64,000 nucleotides of DNA from Sphingobacteriales bacterium 50-39 (GTDB taxonomy: Bacteria > Bacteroidota > Bacteroidia > Chitinophagales > Chitinophagaceae), in assembly GCA_001898505.1 (NCBI GenBank), contig MKTZ01000015.1, positions 558,001 to 622,000 of the forward strand, read 5' to 3'. Made by a program: the position numbers and the translations under genes. Under the pieces are notes generated by a model. That model searched no databases and had not been told where the DNA came from. It saw only the letters and a list, made by a program, of their open reading frames with translations. Shown here one piece after another: positions 34,901-43,255 of this stretch (position 1 is its first letter; each line of letters opens with the position of its first letter).

Positions 34901-36396
34901 CGGGTAAATACTACGACAGCCTGTACTGGGACTTCGGCGACGGCATTACGTCCACATTGGATACGACATTCCATTTTTATAATGCCTTTGGCCCTGCGCC
35001 CACCTATGCATACACGGCAAAGCTGGTGCTGCAGAATGCAGGAGGCTGTCGCGATTCCGCCACGCGGAATGTATATGTCTATGACCCAAATGCCGTCACC
35101 AAGCTTTTATACAGCCCTATTTCGAATTGCGACTCTGTAAGAGCTTCTTTTCAACTGACGCCAGCGCCCTATACGAAGTTCGCCCTCTATTTCGGAGACG
35201 GCATAGTGGATTCTTCGGGCATGACGACCCTTACCCATTTATACAATCTTCCCGCTACCTATAATCCCGCGATCGGCATGCAGGACAGTACGGGCTGTAT
35301 CGTGGGCTATGCCAACGGCGCCATAAAGGTGCTTGGAGCGACGCCTTTCTTCAGCAGGACCCCTAAAGCGTTCTGCGATACGGCCACGGTCGAATTCCAC
35401 AGCATCTACCCCATACCCAGCAACGATGGCATCAAGAGCCTGACCTGGGACTTTGGCGACGGCAGCCCCACGGTGACGGGTACGCCTACCGGCGCGCCGG
35501 ACGACCCGCTACTGGACCAGCAACATTATTATAGCAAGCTGGGGTTACTCACCGCCAGCATACAGGTCACTACGAACAGCTGTGTGGAGGCCTATACTGA
35601 CACGATCCATGTCTGGCAGACACCTCATCCCCAGATCACGTCCGACGGACCTTACTGCACAGGGCCTATTCAATTCCACGGCAGCCTGACGACACCCAAC
35701 CCGGACAGCATCATCTGGTCATGGAACTTTACCAGCGGCGCCACATCACTGGATCAAAACCCGCGTCTGAACTTCCCTCCGGACCCCCTTACCGCCCATC
35801 TGAAGACGGCTGTCGCCTTTGGCTGTTCGGATACCATCTCCCAGCCGGTGCTGATCAATCCGCTGCCGGAGATAAAAGGCCCCAAGGTCCTTACCACACC
35901 GGTAGGCATCCCCGTTACCCTTCCCTTTACGTACAGCCCCAACATCACCACCTATGCGTGGTCACCGGGCAGTTACCTGGACTGCACGGATTGCCCTAAC
36001 CCGGTGGCTAACCCGACCTTCAATACGACCTATATCGTGCGGGTGACGGACGCCAACAATTGTGTCAATACGGACACTATACTGGTAAAGCCTATTTGTT
36101 CAGATCAAAGCTATTTCATCCCCAATACCTTCTCCCCCAACAACGATGGCGTCAACGACGTCTTCTATCCGAGAGGGAAAGGGCTGTACAACATACAGTC
36201 CATGCGTATATTCAATCGCTGGGGACAGCTGATATTCGAAAGAAAGGATTTTCCGCCCAATACGGCATCCAATGGATGGGATGGGACTACGAGCGGCAGA
36301 CCCGCCCCGGCTGATGTGTATGTATATATCATCGAGGTCGTTTGTAACAATGCACAGGTCATAGCATTGCATGGAGATGTTACTTTGATACGTTAA
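31969..36396 (+). CDS. Giant multi-PKD adhesin with T9SS type B sorting domain
   Basis: 1475 residues with a signal peptide ending NVRAQ (about residue 29). About 15 PKD-like repeats fill residues 30-1370, most marked by WxFGDG motifs spaced 75-100 residues apart. The last 95 residues are a gliding-motility-associated C-terminal domain: NTFSPNNDGVNDVF, RIFNRWGQLIFER, GWDGTTSGRPAPADVYVY, ending HGDVTLIR. This is the T9SS type B sorting signal, so the protein is exported across the outer membrane and held at the cell surface. It is probably an adhesin or matrix protein. The PorP/SprF gene 13 nt downstream is its likely outer-membrane partner. Confidence 0.95.
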   Translation: MFYQNWPFLIRIQFVIVCCLLGIINVRAQLTADFSASVVSGCAPLGVTFTDRSTGSPNYWSWGTSDGQISRQQNPSFTFSKPGTYSISLLVKDANGNFGSASKTDYITVYPSPNASFSANLQVSCVPANIQFTDNSVPGAGSITSRQWTFGDGSNSTDQNPFHQYTGEGYYNVILTVTNTGGCTATAVKGRYIRVIPGVKPDFSWTQTSASCSAPFDITFVNQTSGPGHLSYNWDFGNGAPGSTAVNPSTSYATNTSTVTLSALSDLGCSGSITKPVSFQGPTPVINAPDSACLNTPVSFSPGGNPVPLSSSWDFGDGNTSNQSNPDNTYTVSGVYKVTLTNNYGTCSSSSTKSIKVIANPIVFLIATTPTGGCQAPFTVGFKDQTAGATDWTWDFGDGSPAGHGQSPSHQYTSPGQFTVSEFVITAAGCRTPVAAAPNYVKIVSPSATLVTDSLKGCAGIPLHPMANISAPDGVATYSWSAPGATPSSSASATPAFTYSAQGNYDITLSFTTNGGCTFSQTFPQAVTIGDQVDPTFNPHGVVVCASPPVTFTSTNSPVDKWIWNFGDGDTSQIGPITMHRFRDTGYFDVTLKVTNHGCTLSYTDKKTVFVNGPVAGFSFKIDCNNRTNVSFYDTSKYYPAKPPLSYKWIFGDGATFTSSAPTNPVHDYSASGVGTYTVQYIVSNGDCTDTATTVLDLTPLVPTFKVTPTDTCRYRPFKIQSTTDSTNLVQYSWQIGTATYITDTSSIRVSVPDTGNHAIILTVKDVSGCYYSSAPGNILITGPTAKFAANPTGACRNSPITMTDQSVPFRNNSISSWTFRYGDFSAQQYTAPPFVHQYTDTGTYDVTLIIRDNKGCTDTATNRAAVKITSPRAGFRTTDTLYCPNAVLNFIDTSKGNGLVYSWDFGDGNTSTASNPSHTYTANDQYHDVKLKITDATGCVDSVVMPKYIHIEKPIASFTLQDSTAICFPLEAMFTPTGKYYDSLYWDFGDGITSTLDTTFHFYNAFGPAPTYAYTAKLVLQNAGGCRDSATRNVYVYDPNAVTKLLYSPISNCDSVRASFQLTPAPYTKFALYFGDGIVDSSGMTTLTHLYNLPATYNPAIGMQDSTGCIVGYANGAIKVLGATPFFSRTPKAFCDTATVEFHSIYPIPSNDGIKSLTWDFGDGSPTVTGTPTGAPDDPLLDQQHYYSKLGLLTASIQVTTNSCVEAYTDTIHVWQTPHPQITSDGPYCTGPIQFHGSLTTPNPDSIIWSWNFTSGATSLDQNPRLNFPPDPLTAHLKTAVAFGCSDTISQPVLINPLPEIKGPKVLTTPVGIPVTLPFTYSPNITTYAWSPGSYLDCTDCPNPVANPTFNTTYIVRVTDANNCVNTDTILVKPICSDQSYFIPNTFSPNNDGVNDVFYPRGKGLYNIQSMRIFNRWGQLIFERKDFPPNTASNGWDGTTSGRPAPADVYVYIIEVVCNNAQVIALHGDVTLIR

Positions 36397-36409
36397 ACAC
36401 CCGAACAAT

Positions 36410-37453
36410 TTGAAAAACTACCTATATACGAAGATCTTCATCCTGAGCATGGCGGCATCCACCCTGTGTCTCCAAAAGACGACCGCACAGGATATCCATT
36501 TCTCCCAGTTCTTCGAAGCGCCCCTTCTGCGGAACCCTTCGCTGGCCGGTATTTTCACGGGAGACTATAGGATACAGGCCGTATTCCACGACCAGTGGAA
36601 CAGCTTCACCAACGCCTATCGCACCGGATCGCTCAACGGAGAATATAAAATGCCTATCGGCAAGGGTGATGACTTCCTCACGGTGGGTCTGCAAATGCTC
36701 GTTGATAAGGCCGGCTCCGCCGCCCTGACTACCACGGAACTGCTGCCGGCGCTGAACTATCACAAATCTCTCAGCAATGATCACCCGATGTACCTTTCCC
36801 TTGGATTCTTGGGAGGCATCGTACAAAAGACGATCGACCGGTCCAAGATCACCACCAACAGTCAATATAATGGTACGGCCTATGATCCGGCCCTGCCCGA
36901 TGGGGAAACGATCTTTACCCCCACGATCCGGTACCTGGACGGCAGCCTGGGGCTAAGTTTCAACACCACCTTTGGAGAGAACAACAGCAATACTCTCTTC
37001 TTCGGCGCGGCCCTGCACCATGTCAATCGACCGAAAAATTCCTTTTACAAGAATCCCTCCATCGAGCTGGACCCTAAGTATGTCTTCTCCGGAGGAATGA
37101 AACTTACCATCAACGAATTCTCCTACTTCAATATCCAGGCAGACTACAGTCATCAGGGGCCTTCACATGAAACCATCGGCGGCGCACTCTTTTCCTACAA
37201 GTTGGGCGACGATCCCGAAAACTCCTACAACACCTTCAGCGTGGGCAGCTTCCTTCGCTGGAAGGACGCACTCATCCCGGTGATCAAACTGGAGACACAC
37301 TCCCTGGCCATCGCCCTCAGCTATGACGTCAATGTCTCGGAGCTCAAGACAGTAAGCCAGGGCCGGGGTGGCTTCGAGCTATCGATATCGTATATAGGAT
37401 TTCTCGACAGGGAAAATTCCAACAAGTACCGTGTACTATGCCCGAAATTTTAA
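36410..37453 (+). CDS. PorP/SprF-type outer-membrane protein
   Basis: 347 residues from a TTG at 36410, which gives a full signal peptide (MKNYLYTKIF...TTAQ); the first ATG (36449) would cut it. The mature protein opens DIHFSQFFEAPLLRNPSLAGIF, the hallmark of PorP/SprF, and continues as about 14 beta strands. Family members act with type B-sorted proteins, as SprF does for SprB, in secretion or surface anchoring. It lies 13 nt after the giant PKD gene, and the same pairing recurs at the right end of the window. Confidence 0.92.
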   Translation: MKNYLYTKIFILSMAASTLCLQKTTAQDIHFSQFFEAPLLRNPSLAGIFTGDYRIQAVFHDQWNSFTNAYRTGSLNGEYKMPIGKGDDFLTVGLQMLVDKAGSAALTTTELLPALNYHKSLSNDHPMYLSLGFLGGIVQKTIDRSKITTNSQYNGTAYDPALPDGETIFTPTIRYLDGSLGLSFNTTFGENNSNTLFFGAALHHVNRPKNSFYKNPSIELDPKYVFSGGMKLTINEFSYFNIQADYSHQGPSHETIGGALFSYKLGDDPENSYNTFSVGSFLRWKDALIPVIKLETHSLAIALSYDVNVSELKTVSQGRGGFELSISYIGFLDRENSNKYRVLCPKF

Positions 37454-37509
37454 CGTAGATTCGCAGAACATCCTGAAAAAAAAGCATCACCTGAAAAAAT
37501 TTTATCGCT

Positions 37510-37983
37510 ATGTCAGCAGTTCAAGTCGGAAAGCCAGCACCCAAATTCAGCCTCTATGATTCCGAAAAGAAAAAGGTGAGTTTGGACGATTTCAAAGGCA
37601 AAAATGTTCTCATCCTCTTCTTCCCCCAGGCCTTCACTGGCACCTGCACCAAGGAACTTTGCAGCATGCGCGACAATATCGCCCTCTATGACCAGGTCAA
37701 CGCCCAGGTGCTCGGTATCAGCGTAGACTCCCTCTTCACCCTGGCCCGGTATAAGGACGACCAACAGCTGAATTTCCCCCTGCTCAGCGATTTCAACAAG
37801 GAAGTCTCCAAAGAATATGACTGCCTCTACGATACTTTTGTATTCGACATGCATGGGGTGTCTAAAAGATCTGCCTTTATCGTCGATGCAATGGGGATTA
37901 TTCGCTACGCAGAGGTCCTCGAAGCTGCCACAGATCTCCCCAACTTCAGTCAGATCCAAAAGACCCTGTCGGAGCTTAAGTAA
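37510..37983 (+). CDS. Peroxiredoxin (AhpC/TSA family)
   Basis: 157 residues. The thioredoxin-fold core has KNVLILFFPQAFTGTCTKELC, where the first Cys (about 48) is the peroxidatic cysteine in the TxxC motif and the second follows four residues later. FPLLSDFNKEVSKEYDC and KRSAFIVDAMGIIRY complete the family pattern, close to the AhpE/BCP group. It reduces peroxides in the cytoplasm. It stands alone between the PorP/SprF gene and the small T9SS protein gene. Confidence 0.92.
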   Translation: MSAVQVGKPAPKFSLYDSEKKKVSLDDFKGKNVLILFFPQAFTGTCTKELCSMRDNIALYDQVNAQVLGISVDSLFTLARYKDDQQLNFPLLSDFNKEVSKEYDCLYDTFVFDMHGVSKRSAFIVDAMGIIRYAEVLEAATDLPNFSQIQKTLSELK

Positions 37984-38051
37984 TTGAAAATCAATAGACA
38001 CATAACCCATTCAATAACAAAAATTTAGCAAATTTTCTGGCCGGCAATTTG

Positions 38052-38059
38052 TATCTTTG
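38052..38059 (+). promoter_or_regulatory. -7-like box upstream of the small T9SS protein
   Basis: TATCTTTG matches TAnnTTTG. No TTG is found at the expected distance. A perfect inverted repeat AAAATTT-agc-AAATTTT (38020-38036) occupies the upstream region instead. The leader to the ATG at 38105 would be about 40 nt. Confidence 0.4.
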
Positions 38060-38104
38060 AATGAAAAGGATTATTTTGTCACCATATGTAAAACAGGCTA
38101 GTGA

Positions 38105-38443
38105 ATGAGGATTTTTTACATCTTTTTATCCATTATTCTACTGACTTCCACCCAGGCAAATAGCCAGGCCAGAGGTCCTATGCCTGACCCGGAGCCAAAA
38201 ATTGTCAAGTTCTATCCCAACCCGGCCGTCTCTTTTATCACTTTCGAGGTCACCAGAGAAACAAGTAAGACCTATACTCTCCAAATATTCAATTTCCTCG
38301 GTAGAAAAGTAAAGGACGTAGCAGACGTCTCCCCCAAGACAGTAGTCAACCTCAGCGATTTTGTACGGGGTCTTTATATCTTCCAGCTAAAGGATGCCAA
38401 CGGCAGAGTCACCGAATCCGGTACCTTCCAGGTCAATAAATAA
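38105..38443 (+). CDS. Small protein consisting mainly of a T9SS type A sorting domain
   Basis: 112 residues with a signal peptide ending NSQA (about residue 21). Nearly all the rest is a Por_Secre_tail domain: KFYPNPAVSFITFEV, LQIFNFLGRKV, LSDFVRGLYIFQLKDANG, ending GTFQVNK. The piece between signal peptide and sorting domain is only about a dozen residues. So this T9SS client carries almost no cargo. It may be a remnant, a decoy or occupant of the sortase pathway, or a tiny surface protein. It is a single gene convergent with the RlmI-like gene. Confidence 0.85.
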   Translation: MRIFYIFLSIILLTSTQANSQARGPMPDPEPKIVKFYPNPAVSFITFEVTRETSKTYTLQIFNFLGRKVKDVADVSPKTVVNLSDFVRGLYIFQLKDANGRVTESGTFQVNK

Positions 38444-38478
38444 TCTCCTTTCCACCAATCGCGCGGCTCCCGGGTAAT

Positions 38479-39651
38479 CTACAATACCTGCACAATGAGG
38501 AATTTAAGATAATTCGTATTCTCCCATCCTTCGATGATAGGATGATCGCTGGCCTGCGCCTGGAAGGTCACCTGGCGCAGCTTTCTGCGTGCATCTTTGG
38601 CCGCCATTTGTATCGTCTCCAGGAAAAGCTCGGGCTGTACGAGATTGGTACAAGAGGAGGTTACCAGGAATCCCCCTTTCTTCACCAGCTTCATACCCCT
38701 CAAATTGATCTCTTTATAGCCGGTGATGGCTTTTTGGATCGTCTCGCGGCTTTTGGTAAATGCCGGCGGGTCCAGCATCACTACATCGTACTGCCTCCCG
38801 TCCTTACTCCATTGCTTTAAGACATCAAAGGCATTCACAGCCTGGTAGGTGCAGATATTCTCCAGCCCATTGAGCGCCGCATTGCGACGTGCCTGCGCCA
38901 CGGCATTCTCTGAGATATCCAACCCAAGCACGGACTTGGCGCCATACCAGCCGGCATGTGTCTCGAAGCTGCCGGTATAGCAAAAGGCGCCCAACACATC
39001 CGCCCCTTTGACAATATGCTGAATAGCGCGGCGGTTGTCATGCTGGTCCAGGAAATAGCCTGTCTTTTGTCCACTCTCCAGATCCACATGCATCCGGAGG
39101 CCATTCTCATTGATGATGATCTGCGTGTCGAAAGGAGCTGACAAAAAACCCTTTTGCTGTGGCATGCCCTCCAGTTCGCGTACGGGCACATCGTTCCGCT
39201 CATAGATACCCTTCGGGCTGAACAGCTTTTCCAATGCCTGCACTATGGCGGGCTTCCACTTGTCCATACCCAATGCCAGGGTCTGCAATACAAAGTAATC
39301 GGAAAACTTGTCGATGATCAGGGCGGGAAGATAATCCGCCTCGCCAAATACAAGACGGCAGTTCTCGGTATAACCCAGCCGCTGTCTGTATTCCCATGCT
39401 TCTTTCAGCTTATTGAAGAAAAATGCATCGTCGATGGTCTCGGACTTATCCCGGGTGAGCAGTCGCACCAATATCTGGGATTGAGGATTGATATAGCCTC
39501 TGCCCATAAATTTCTTGTCATGCGTATACACGTCCACAGTCTCGCCGCCGGCTACATCGCCTTCTACGGCATGCACTTCATTGGCAAATATCCACGGGTG
39601 ACCGCTCTCAATCCTACGGCTGATCTTTTTCTTCAGAATAACTTTTGTCAT
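38479..39651 (-). CDS. RlmI-like 23S rRNA cytosine methyltransferase
   Basis: 390 residues from the ATG at 39651 (an ATG three codons earlier is possible). The N-terminal PUA domain has RRIESGHPWIFANEV. The middle carries YFLDQHDNRRAI, the SAM-binding VLGAFCYTGSFETHAG and the catalytic-loop LDPPAFTKS. TSSCTN near the C-terminus holds the cysteine typical of m5C enzymes of this group. It most probably methylates a cytosine in 23S rRNA (the E. coli relative RlmI acts on C1962). It faces the small T9SS gene. Confidence 0.9.
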   Translation of the reverse strand: MTKVILKKKISRRIESGHPWIFANEVHAVEGDVAGGETVDVYTHDKKFMGRGYINPQSQILVRLLTRDKSETIDDAFFFNKLKEAWEYRQRLGYTENCRLVFGEADYLPALIIDKFSDYFVLQTLALGMDKWKPAIVQALEKLFSPKGIYERNDVPVRELEGMPQQKGFLSAPFDTQIIINENGLRMHVDLESGQKTGYFLDQHDNRRAIQHIVKGADVLGAFCYTGSFETHAGWYGAKSVLGLDISENAVAQARRNAALNGLENICTYQAVNAFDVLKQWSKDGRQYDVVMLDPPAFTKSRETIQKAITGYKEINLRGMKLVKKGGFLVTSSCTNLVQPELFLETIQMAAKDARRKLRQVTFQAQASDHPIIEGWENTNYLKFLIVQVL

Positions 39652-39693
39652 GGGGTGCAAATATACGACATCGGCCCCACAGGGGCGGGCGGC

Positions 39694-41145
39694 CTACCAG
39701 ACAAAGGTCCCTACATCGCCGGCGCCTAGCGCCAGCTGGACATACCAGGATTTATAAGCGATGTTGAAGGTCTGTGGGGAGCCGCTGTCATTCATCGCAA
39801 TGAGCACTTTCTTTCCGTCGGGAGTGAGGAAGGCCACATTTCTCATGGTGCCCGGTACATTCGAATCAATCCGCAGGCTGCCGGGCCGCACGAATTTGCT
39901 AGCGTGTGCAATAATATAGTAGGCAGTGTTGCGGCTCACCAGCGTCCCTGTCGATGCAATGGTCAGGGCTCCCAGACAATTGCTGCAGCCTCCGGGGGTA
40001 TGGGGGTTGTAGTTCGGATCGGCGGCCAGGTTCCATTCCAGCACATTACGGCTCCAGTTACGGGACGCGCCGATGATCAGGTTCCGGACATGCCAGTCGA
40101 AGTCCCCTCCGAAATTGCTGGGTCCTCCCACATACTGCTCAGTGAAGTAGATATTCTTATTGGGGTAGTCATTGTGTACGGTGCTCAGGGCGCTGATATC
40201 ACCGGCATAAAGATGGAAGGCAGAACCATCCACAAACGCGGCCGCTGCGGCATCTTTCAATATGTCCTCCGGATAGCTATACTGATCGCAGTTGTGATCC
40301 CAGCAAATGATCTTGGTGGAAAGGCCCGCGGTCTGCAAGGCGGGTCCGAGCGAATTTTTTATAAAATCCGCCTCTTGTGCCGAGGACAGCACCATGCTGG
40401 GATTGTTATAGGGGTTCTGCGGCTCATTCTGCGGCGTGATGGCATCGATGGTAATACCCAGCGCCTTCATGGCCTGTATATACTTTACAAAATACTGCGC
40501 ATAGACCTTGTAGTATTGGGGTTGCAGGGTCCCTGCGACGCTGGTGTCATTATCCTTCATCCAGACGGGTGCTGACCAGGGCGAGGCCAGGATCTTTATA
40601 TTGGGCGCCAGCGTAAGTATCTGCTGCAGCACGGGGATGAGATCTGTCTTGTCCTCACCAAGGTCGAAATGAACGAGGTTGGTGTCGGGGTTGGCGGCGG
40701 TGCCGCTGTCGTCATAGGAAAAAACTCTGTCGCTGAGGTCGGATGCGCCGATGCTCACACGGAGATAGCTCACGCCAAGGTGAGCACCGTCAGTGCCAAA
40801 AAGCTCGGAGAGCAGGGACTGTCTGTCCCCGGCGGACATATGGTTGATCAGAGTGGCGCTACCCCCGGTGAGACAATATCCAAAGCCATCGATGGTCTGA
40901 TAGGTCTTTGTGCTGTCCACGGTGATGATGGGTCCGGTGGGTGAGGCGGTCTTGAAGGTCAGACTGGCCTGTTGCTGGAAAAGAACGCTCCCATCGGCCT
41001 TGGTAAGATAGAAGCCGATGTCAGGGCCGTTTTGCACGGGGGGCGGTGGTGTAACGGGCGTGGACGAGTCCCCTTTTTTGCTGCAGCTATATAAAATGAC
41101 TGTCGAAAAAACAAAGGCTGGTAATATCTTCACAAAAGCTCTCAT
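39694..41145 (-). CDS. Glycoside hydrolase family 30 lipoprotein
   Basis: 483 residues. Lipobox LYSC (Cys21) predicts an outer-membrane or periplasmic lipoprotein. YQTIDGFGYCLTGGSA is the typical GH30 start of the barrel. The acid/base is E241 in TPQNEPQNPYN and the nucleophile is E336 in YFTEQYVGG. GH30 enzymes include beta-1,6-glucanases and glucosylceramidases. With GH16 and a SusC/D pair upstream, a beta-1,6-glucanase acting on branched beta-1,3/1,6-glucan is the best inference. It is the last gene of the operon, 9 nt after GH16. Confidence 0.93.
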   Translation of the reverse strand: MRAFVKILPAFVFSTVILYSCSKKGDSSTPVTPPPPVQNGPDIGFYLTKADGSVLFQQQASLTFKTASPTGPIITVDSTKTYQTIDGFGYCLTGGSATLINHMSAGDRQSLLSELFGTDGAHLGVSYLRVSIGASDLSDRVFSYDDSGTAANPDTNLVHFDLGEDKTDLIPVLQQILTLAPNIKILASPWSAPVWMKDNDTSVAGTLQPQYYKVYAQYFVKYIQAMKALGITIDAITPQNEPQNPYNNPSMVLSSAQEADFIKNSLGPALQTAGLSTKIICWDHNCDQYSYPEDILKDAAAAAFVDGSAFHLYAGDISALSTVHNDYPNKNIYFTEQYVGGPSNFGGDFDWHVRNLIIGASRNWSRNVLEWNLAADPNYNPHTPGGCSNCLGALTIASTGTLVSRNTAYYIIAHASKFVRPGSLRIDSNVPGTMRNVAFLTPDGKKVLIAMNDSGSPQTFNIAYKSWYVQLALGAGDVGTFVW

Positions 41146-41154
41146 GCAGGTAAT

Positions 41155-42351
41155 TTATTGAAACACCCTCACATAATCCACAAACATCCGCTGAGGGAAC
41201 ACGGTCGTACCGTCCGGGGAGCCGGGCCAATCCCCTCCCACCGCCACGTTAAATATAAAGAAAAAAGGGCTATTGAAAGGATAAGTACCGGAAGTGACAT
41301 TGCCGGTGCTCCCATTTACATACACATTATCGTCCACCAGGAATTGCAGGCTGTCCTGCTTCCAGATAATACTAAAGACATGAAACTGCTGGGAAAAATC
41401 CTGGCTGGACAGATTGTACGCATTGTTAAATGTGCCTGTCGATCCATCCTGCTGTTTCCAGTGCATCGAACCCACGACCCGGCTGGGATAGGTACCGATA
41501 AGCTCCATGATATCCGTCTCGCCGCAGGCGGGCCAGGGTACCGTGGAAATATTCGAGCCCAGCATCCACAAGGCGGGCCACATTCCCTTCGACACGGGGA
41601 GCTTAGCCCTGATATCGATACGGCCATAGGTGAATTGCTGCTTGCCATAGGTGGTCAGCCGTCCAGATGTATAATTGCTGCCGCCAAAGGATTCTTGCCG
41701 GGCTTCGATGATCAGGTTACCGGCGGAGACGAACACATTCTGCTGTCTGTTGGTATAATTCTCCAATTCATGATTGCCCCAGCCGCTGCCGCCCTGCTCG
41801 TAATTCCAATCCGATGTGTTCAGGGCACTGCCGTCGAACTCGTCATGCCATACGAGGTTATAACCGGGATAGGCCAGCGGAGTCGAATATCCAGCCCCAT
41901 CGGTGGGTAGATAGGTACCGTCCGCATTGCCCAATGTGCCGGTGGCTTTAGCGACGCCCAGTGTACAGTTTACCGGATTGTTGAGCTGAACATAGAATTG
42001 CTGGTCGGCCTTCCGCAGGCTGTCCCCTGTCACCGGAACATCGATGTATAATTCCGTCTGCCCGGCCTGGAAAGTCAGCGTGCCGCTGACGGCGGTGTAG
42101 TCAGTGGTTTCTTTGGCGGTGCCGGCCACGGTGGAATAATTCACCGTGACGGACTGGGTGGATGCAGCGCTGAGGTCTACATAAAAGCGGAAGGCGGATG
42201 CGGTGTGCTGCCGCGCCTGGCTTACATCACTGATCCTCGCACTCGGCAACGGGCCCGCGCTCTTGTTGCCGCTGCTCTTCGAACAGGCCGTACCACCGAT
42301 GAATACCATTAGTAAAAGGAGAAAGTCGGTTACGGATAAATTGGTCTTCAT
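41155..42351 (-). CDS. Glycoside hydrolase family 16 lipoprotein with Calx-beta domain
   Basis: 398 residues from the ATG at 42351; the open frame upstream belongs to the end of the previous gene. Lipobox GGTAC is near residue 24. A Calx-beta domain (about 40-140; SARISDVSQARQ, VNYSTVAGTAKETTDY) precedes the GH16 domain, which starts NLVWHDEFDGS. The catalytic motif is E278-T-D280-I-M-E283: nucleophile, helper Asp and acid/base. The form fits laminarinase-type endo-beta-1,3-glucanases. It starts 3 nt before the stop of the PKD lipoprotein gene ends upstream and is followed by GH30, so it is part of the same transcript. Confidence 0.93.
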   Translation of the reverse strand: MKTNLSVTDFLLLLMVFIGGTACSKSSGNKSAGPLPSARISDVSQARQHTASAFRFYVDLSAASTQSVTVNYSTVAGTAKETTDYTAVSGTLTFQAGQTELYIDVPVTGDSLRKADQQFYVQLNNPVNCTLGVAKATGTLGNADGTYLPTDGAGYSTPLAYPGYNLVWHDEFDGSALNTSDWNYEQGGSGWGNHELENYTNRQQNVFVSAGNLIIEARQESFGGSNYTSGRLTTYGKQQFTYGRIDIRAKLPVSKGMWPALWMLGSNISTVPWPACGETDIMELIGTYPSRVVGSMHWKQQDGSTGTFNNAYNLSSQDFSQQFHVFSIIWKQDSLQFLVDDNVYVNGSTGNVTSGTYPFNSPFFFIFNVAVGGDWPGSPDGTTVFPQRMFVDYVRVFQ

Positions 42352-42353
42352 GA

Positions 42354-43238
42354 TTAATTTTTTGCTACAAAGGTAAATTGCCATCCCCCCCAGCTGTACT
42401 GTTTCTGGATCACCAGGCGGGAATCCGTGATCGAAGTTATCGTATAGGTGACCTGGTTGTCCGGCACAGGCGTGGTGCCCGCATCGCCAACCTTATAGAG
42501 TCCCATGAATGCGCCCTTGCCTATCACCGTCAGCGTACTGCCGGTAACGGTAAACGTGTGGCTGCCGGAGCCCCAGGCGGCATAGTTGGGATTGATAAGG
42601 GACCAGGCGTAGCAGCCGGATTTGGCGCCGGTGTTGTTGAGAATATCGGACGGATAGGGATCGATGCCGCTGTCATTGTCCACCCACATATCGCCTTTAT
42701 TGTCGAAGGTAAAGGTCCCGTCCTTGGAAAAACTGTATTCATCGTTGAACTGGCAGGCCCTGGCCGTAACATCCGATGCCGAATTGGCCCACCAGGTGGC
42801 GCTATGGTCGTTGGGTCCCACCCACAAGGCGCCTGCATTCGGATCCAGGATCCAGGTCCTCGTTGCGCAGCCTGTCAGAAAAGCCTTATTGCCAAAACAG
42901 CCATTGGGATCGTCACTGGCCACCTGGATGGTCTGGGAGGTGCTGTCATAGCCGCCTTTGGTCACCACGATCAACCTCACCGTATAAGAGCCCTTCGAAG
43001 GATAATAGGCTGTATCTGTCTGGGCGCCGATCACCGGATTCGAACCATCCCCTACATCCCACTTGAATACAAAGGAGCCGGATGTAGTGGCCGTCAACAG
43101 GTACATGTTGGTCTTACCCGCAATGGGGGTTACGGTAAAAGCTGCCTTGGGCTTCTGTCCCTGATCGGGTACGGCATTATCCGGCTTGCAGCCTACCATG
43201 CACCAGATGGCTAAAAATATTATTACTCTATTATTCAT
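42354..43238 (-). CDS. PKD-domain surface lipoprotein of the glucan locus
   Basis: 294 residues. Lipobox CMVGC (Cys17). A PKD domain (about 35-110; FKWDVGDGSNPV, GSYTVRLIVVTKGG) is followed by a beta-rich C-terminal domain with many Trp residues (RTWILDPNAGALWVGP, DMWVDNDSG, SWGGWQFTFVAKN) typical of carbohydrate-binding surfaces. It takes the place of a SusE/F-type glycan-binding lipoprotein between SusD and GH16. It probably captures glucan at the cell surface; this is an inference from position and composition. Confidence 0.8.
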   Translation of the reverse strand: MNNRVIIFLAIWCMVGCKPDNAVPDQGQKPKAAFTVTPIAGKTNMYLLTATTSGSFVFKWDVGDGSNPVIGAQTDTAYYPSKGSYTVRLIVVTKGGYDSTSQTIQVASDDPNGCFGNKAFLTGCATRTWILDPNAGALWVGPNDHSATWWANSASDVTARACQFNDEYSFSKDGTFTFDNKGDMWVDNDSGIDPYPSDILNNTGAKSGCYAWSLINPNYAAWGSGSHTFTVTGSTLTVIGKGAFMGLYKVGDAGTTPVPDNQVTYTITSITDSRLVIQKQYSWGGWQFTFVAKN

Positions 43239-43255
43239 ATGGCGTTGTTTAAAGA

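Noticed and set aside
38020-38036. Inverted repeat AAAATTT-agc-AAATTTT as a regulator site.
   Set aside because: It is purely A/T outside the centre and short, so chance in an AT-rich gap is likely. Kept only as a remark.
38061-38108. A 15-codon open frame (MKRIILSPYVKQASE) whose stop overlaps the ATG of the small T9SS protein, like a coupled leader peptide.
   Set aside because: Its ATG lies at or before the start of transcription expected from the -7 box at 38052-38059, so it would not be on the mRNA. No other sign of coding was seen.
42378-43214. Open frame of 278 codons opposite the PKD lipoprotein gene.
   Set aside because: The lipoprotein has a lipobox, a PKD motif and operon context; the opposite frame has none of these.
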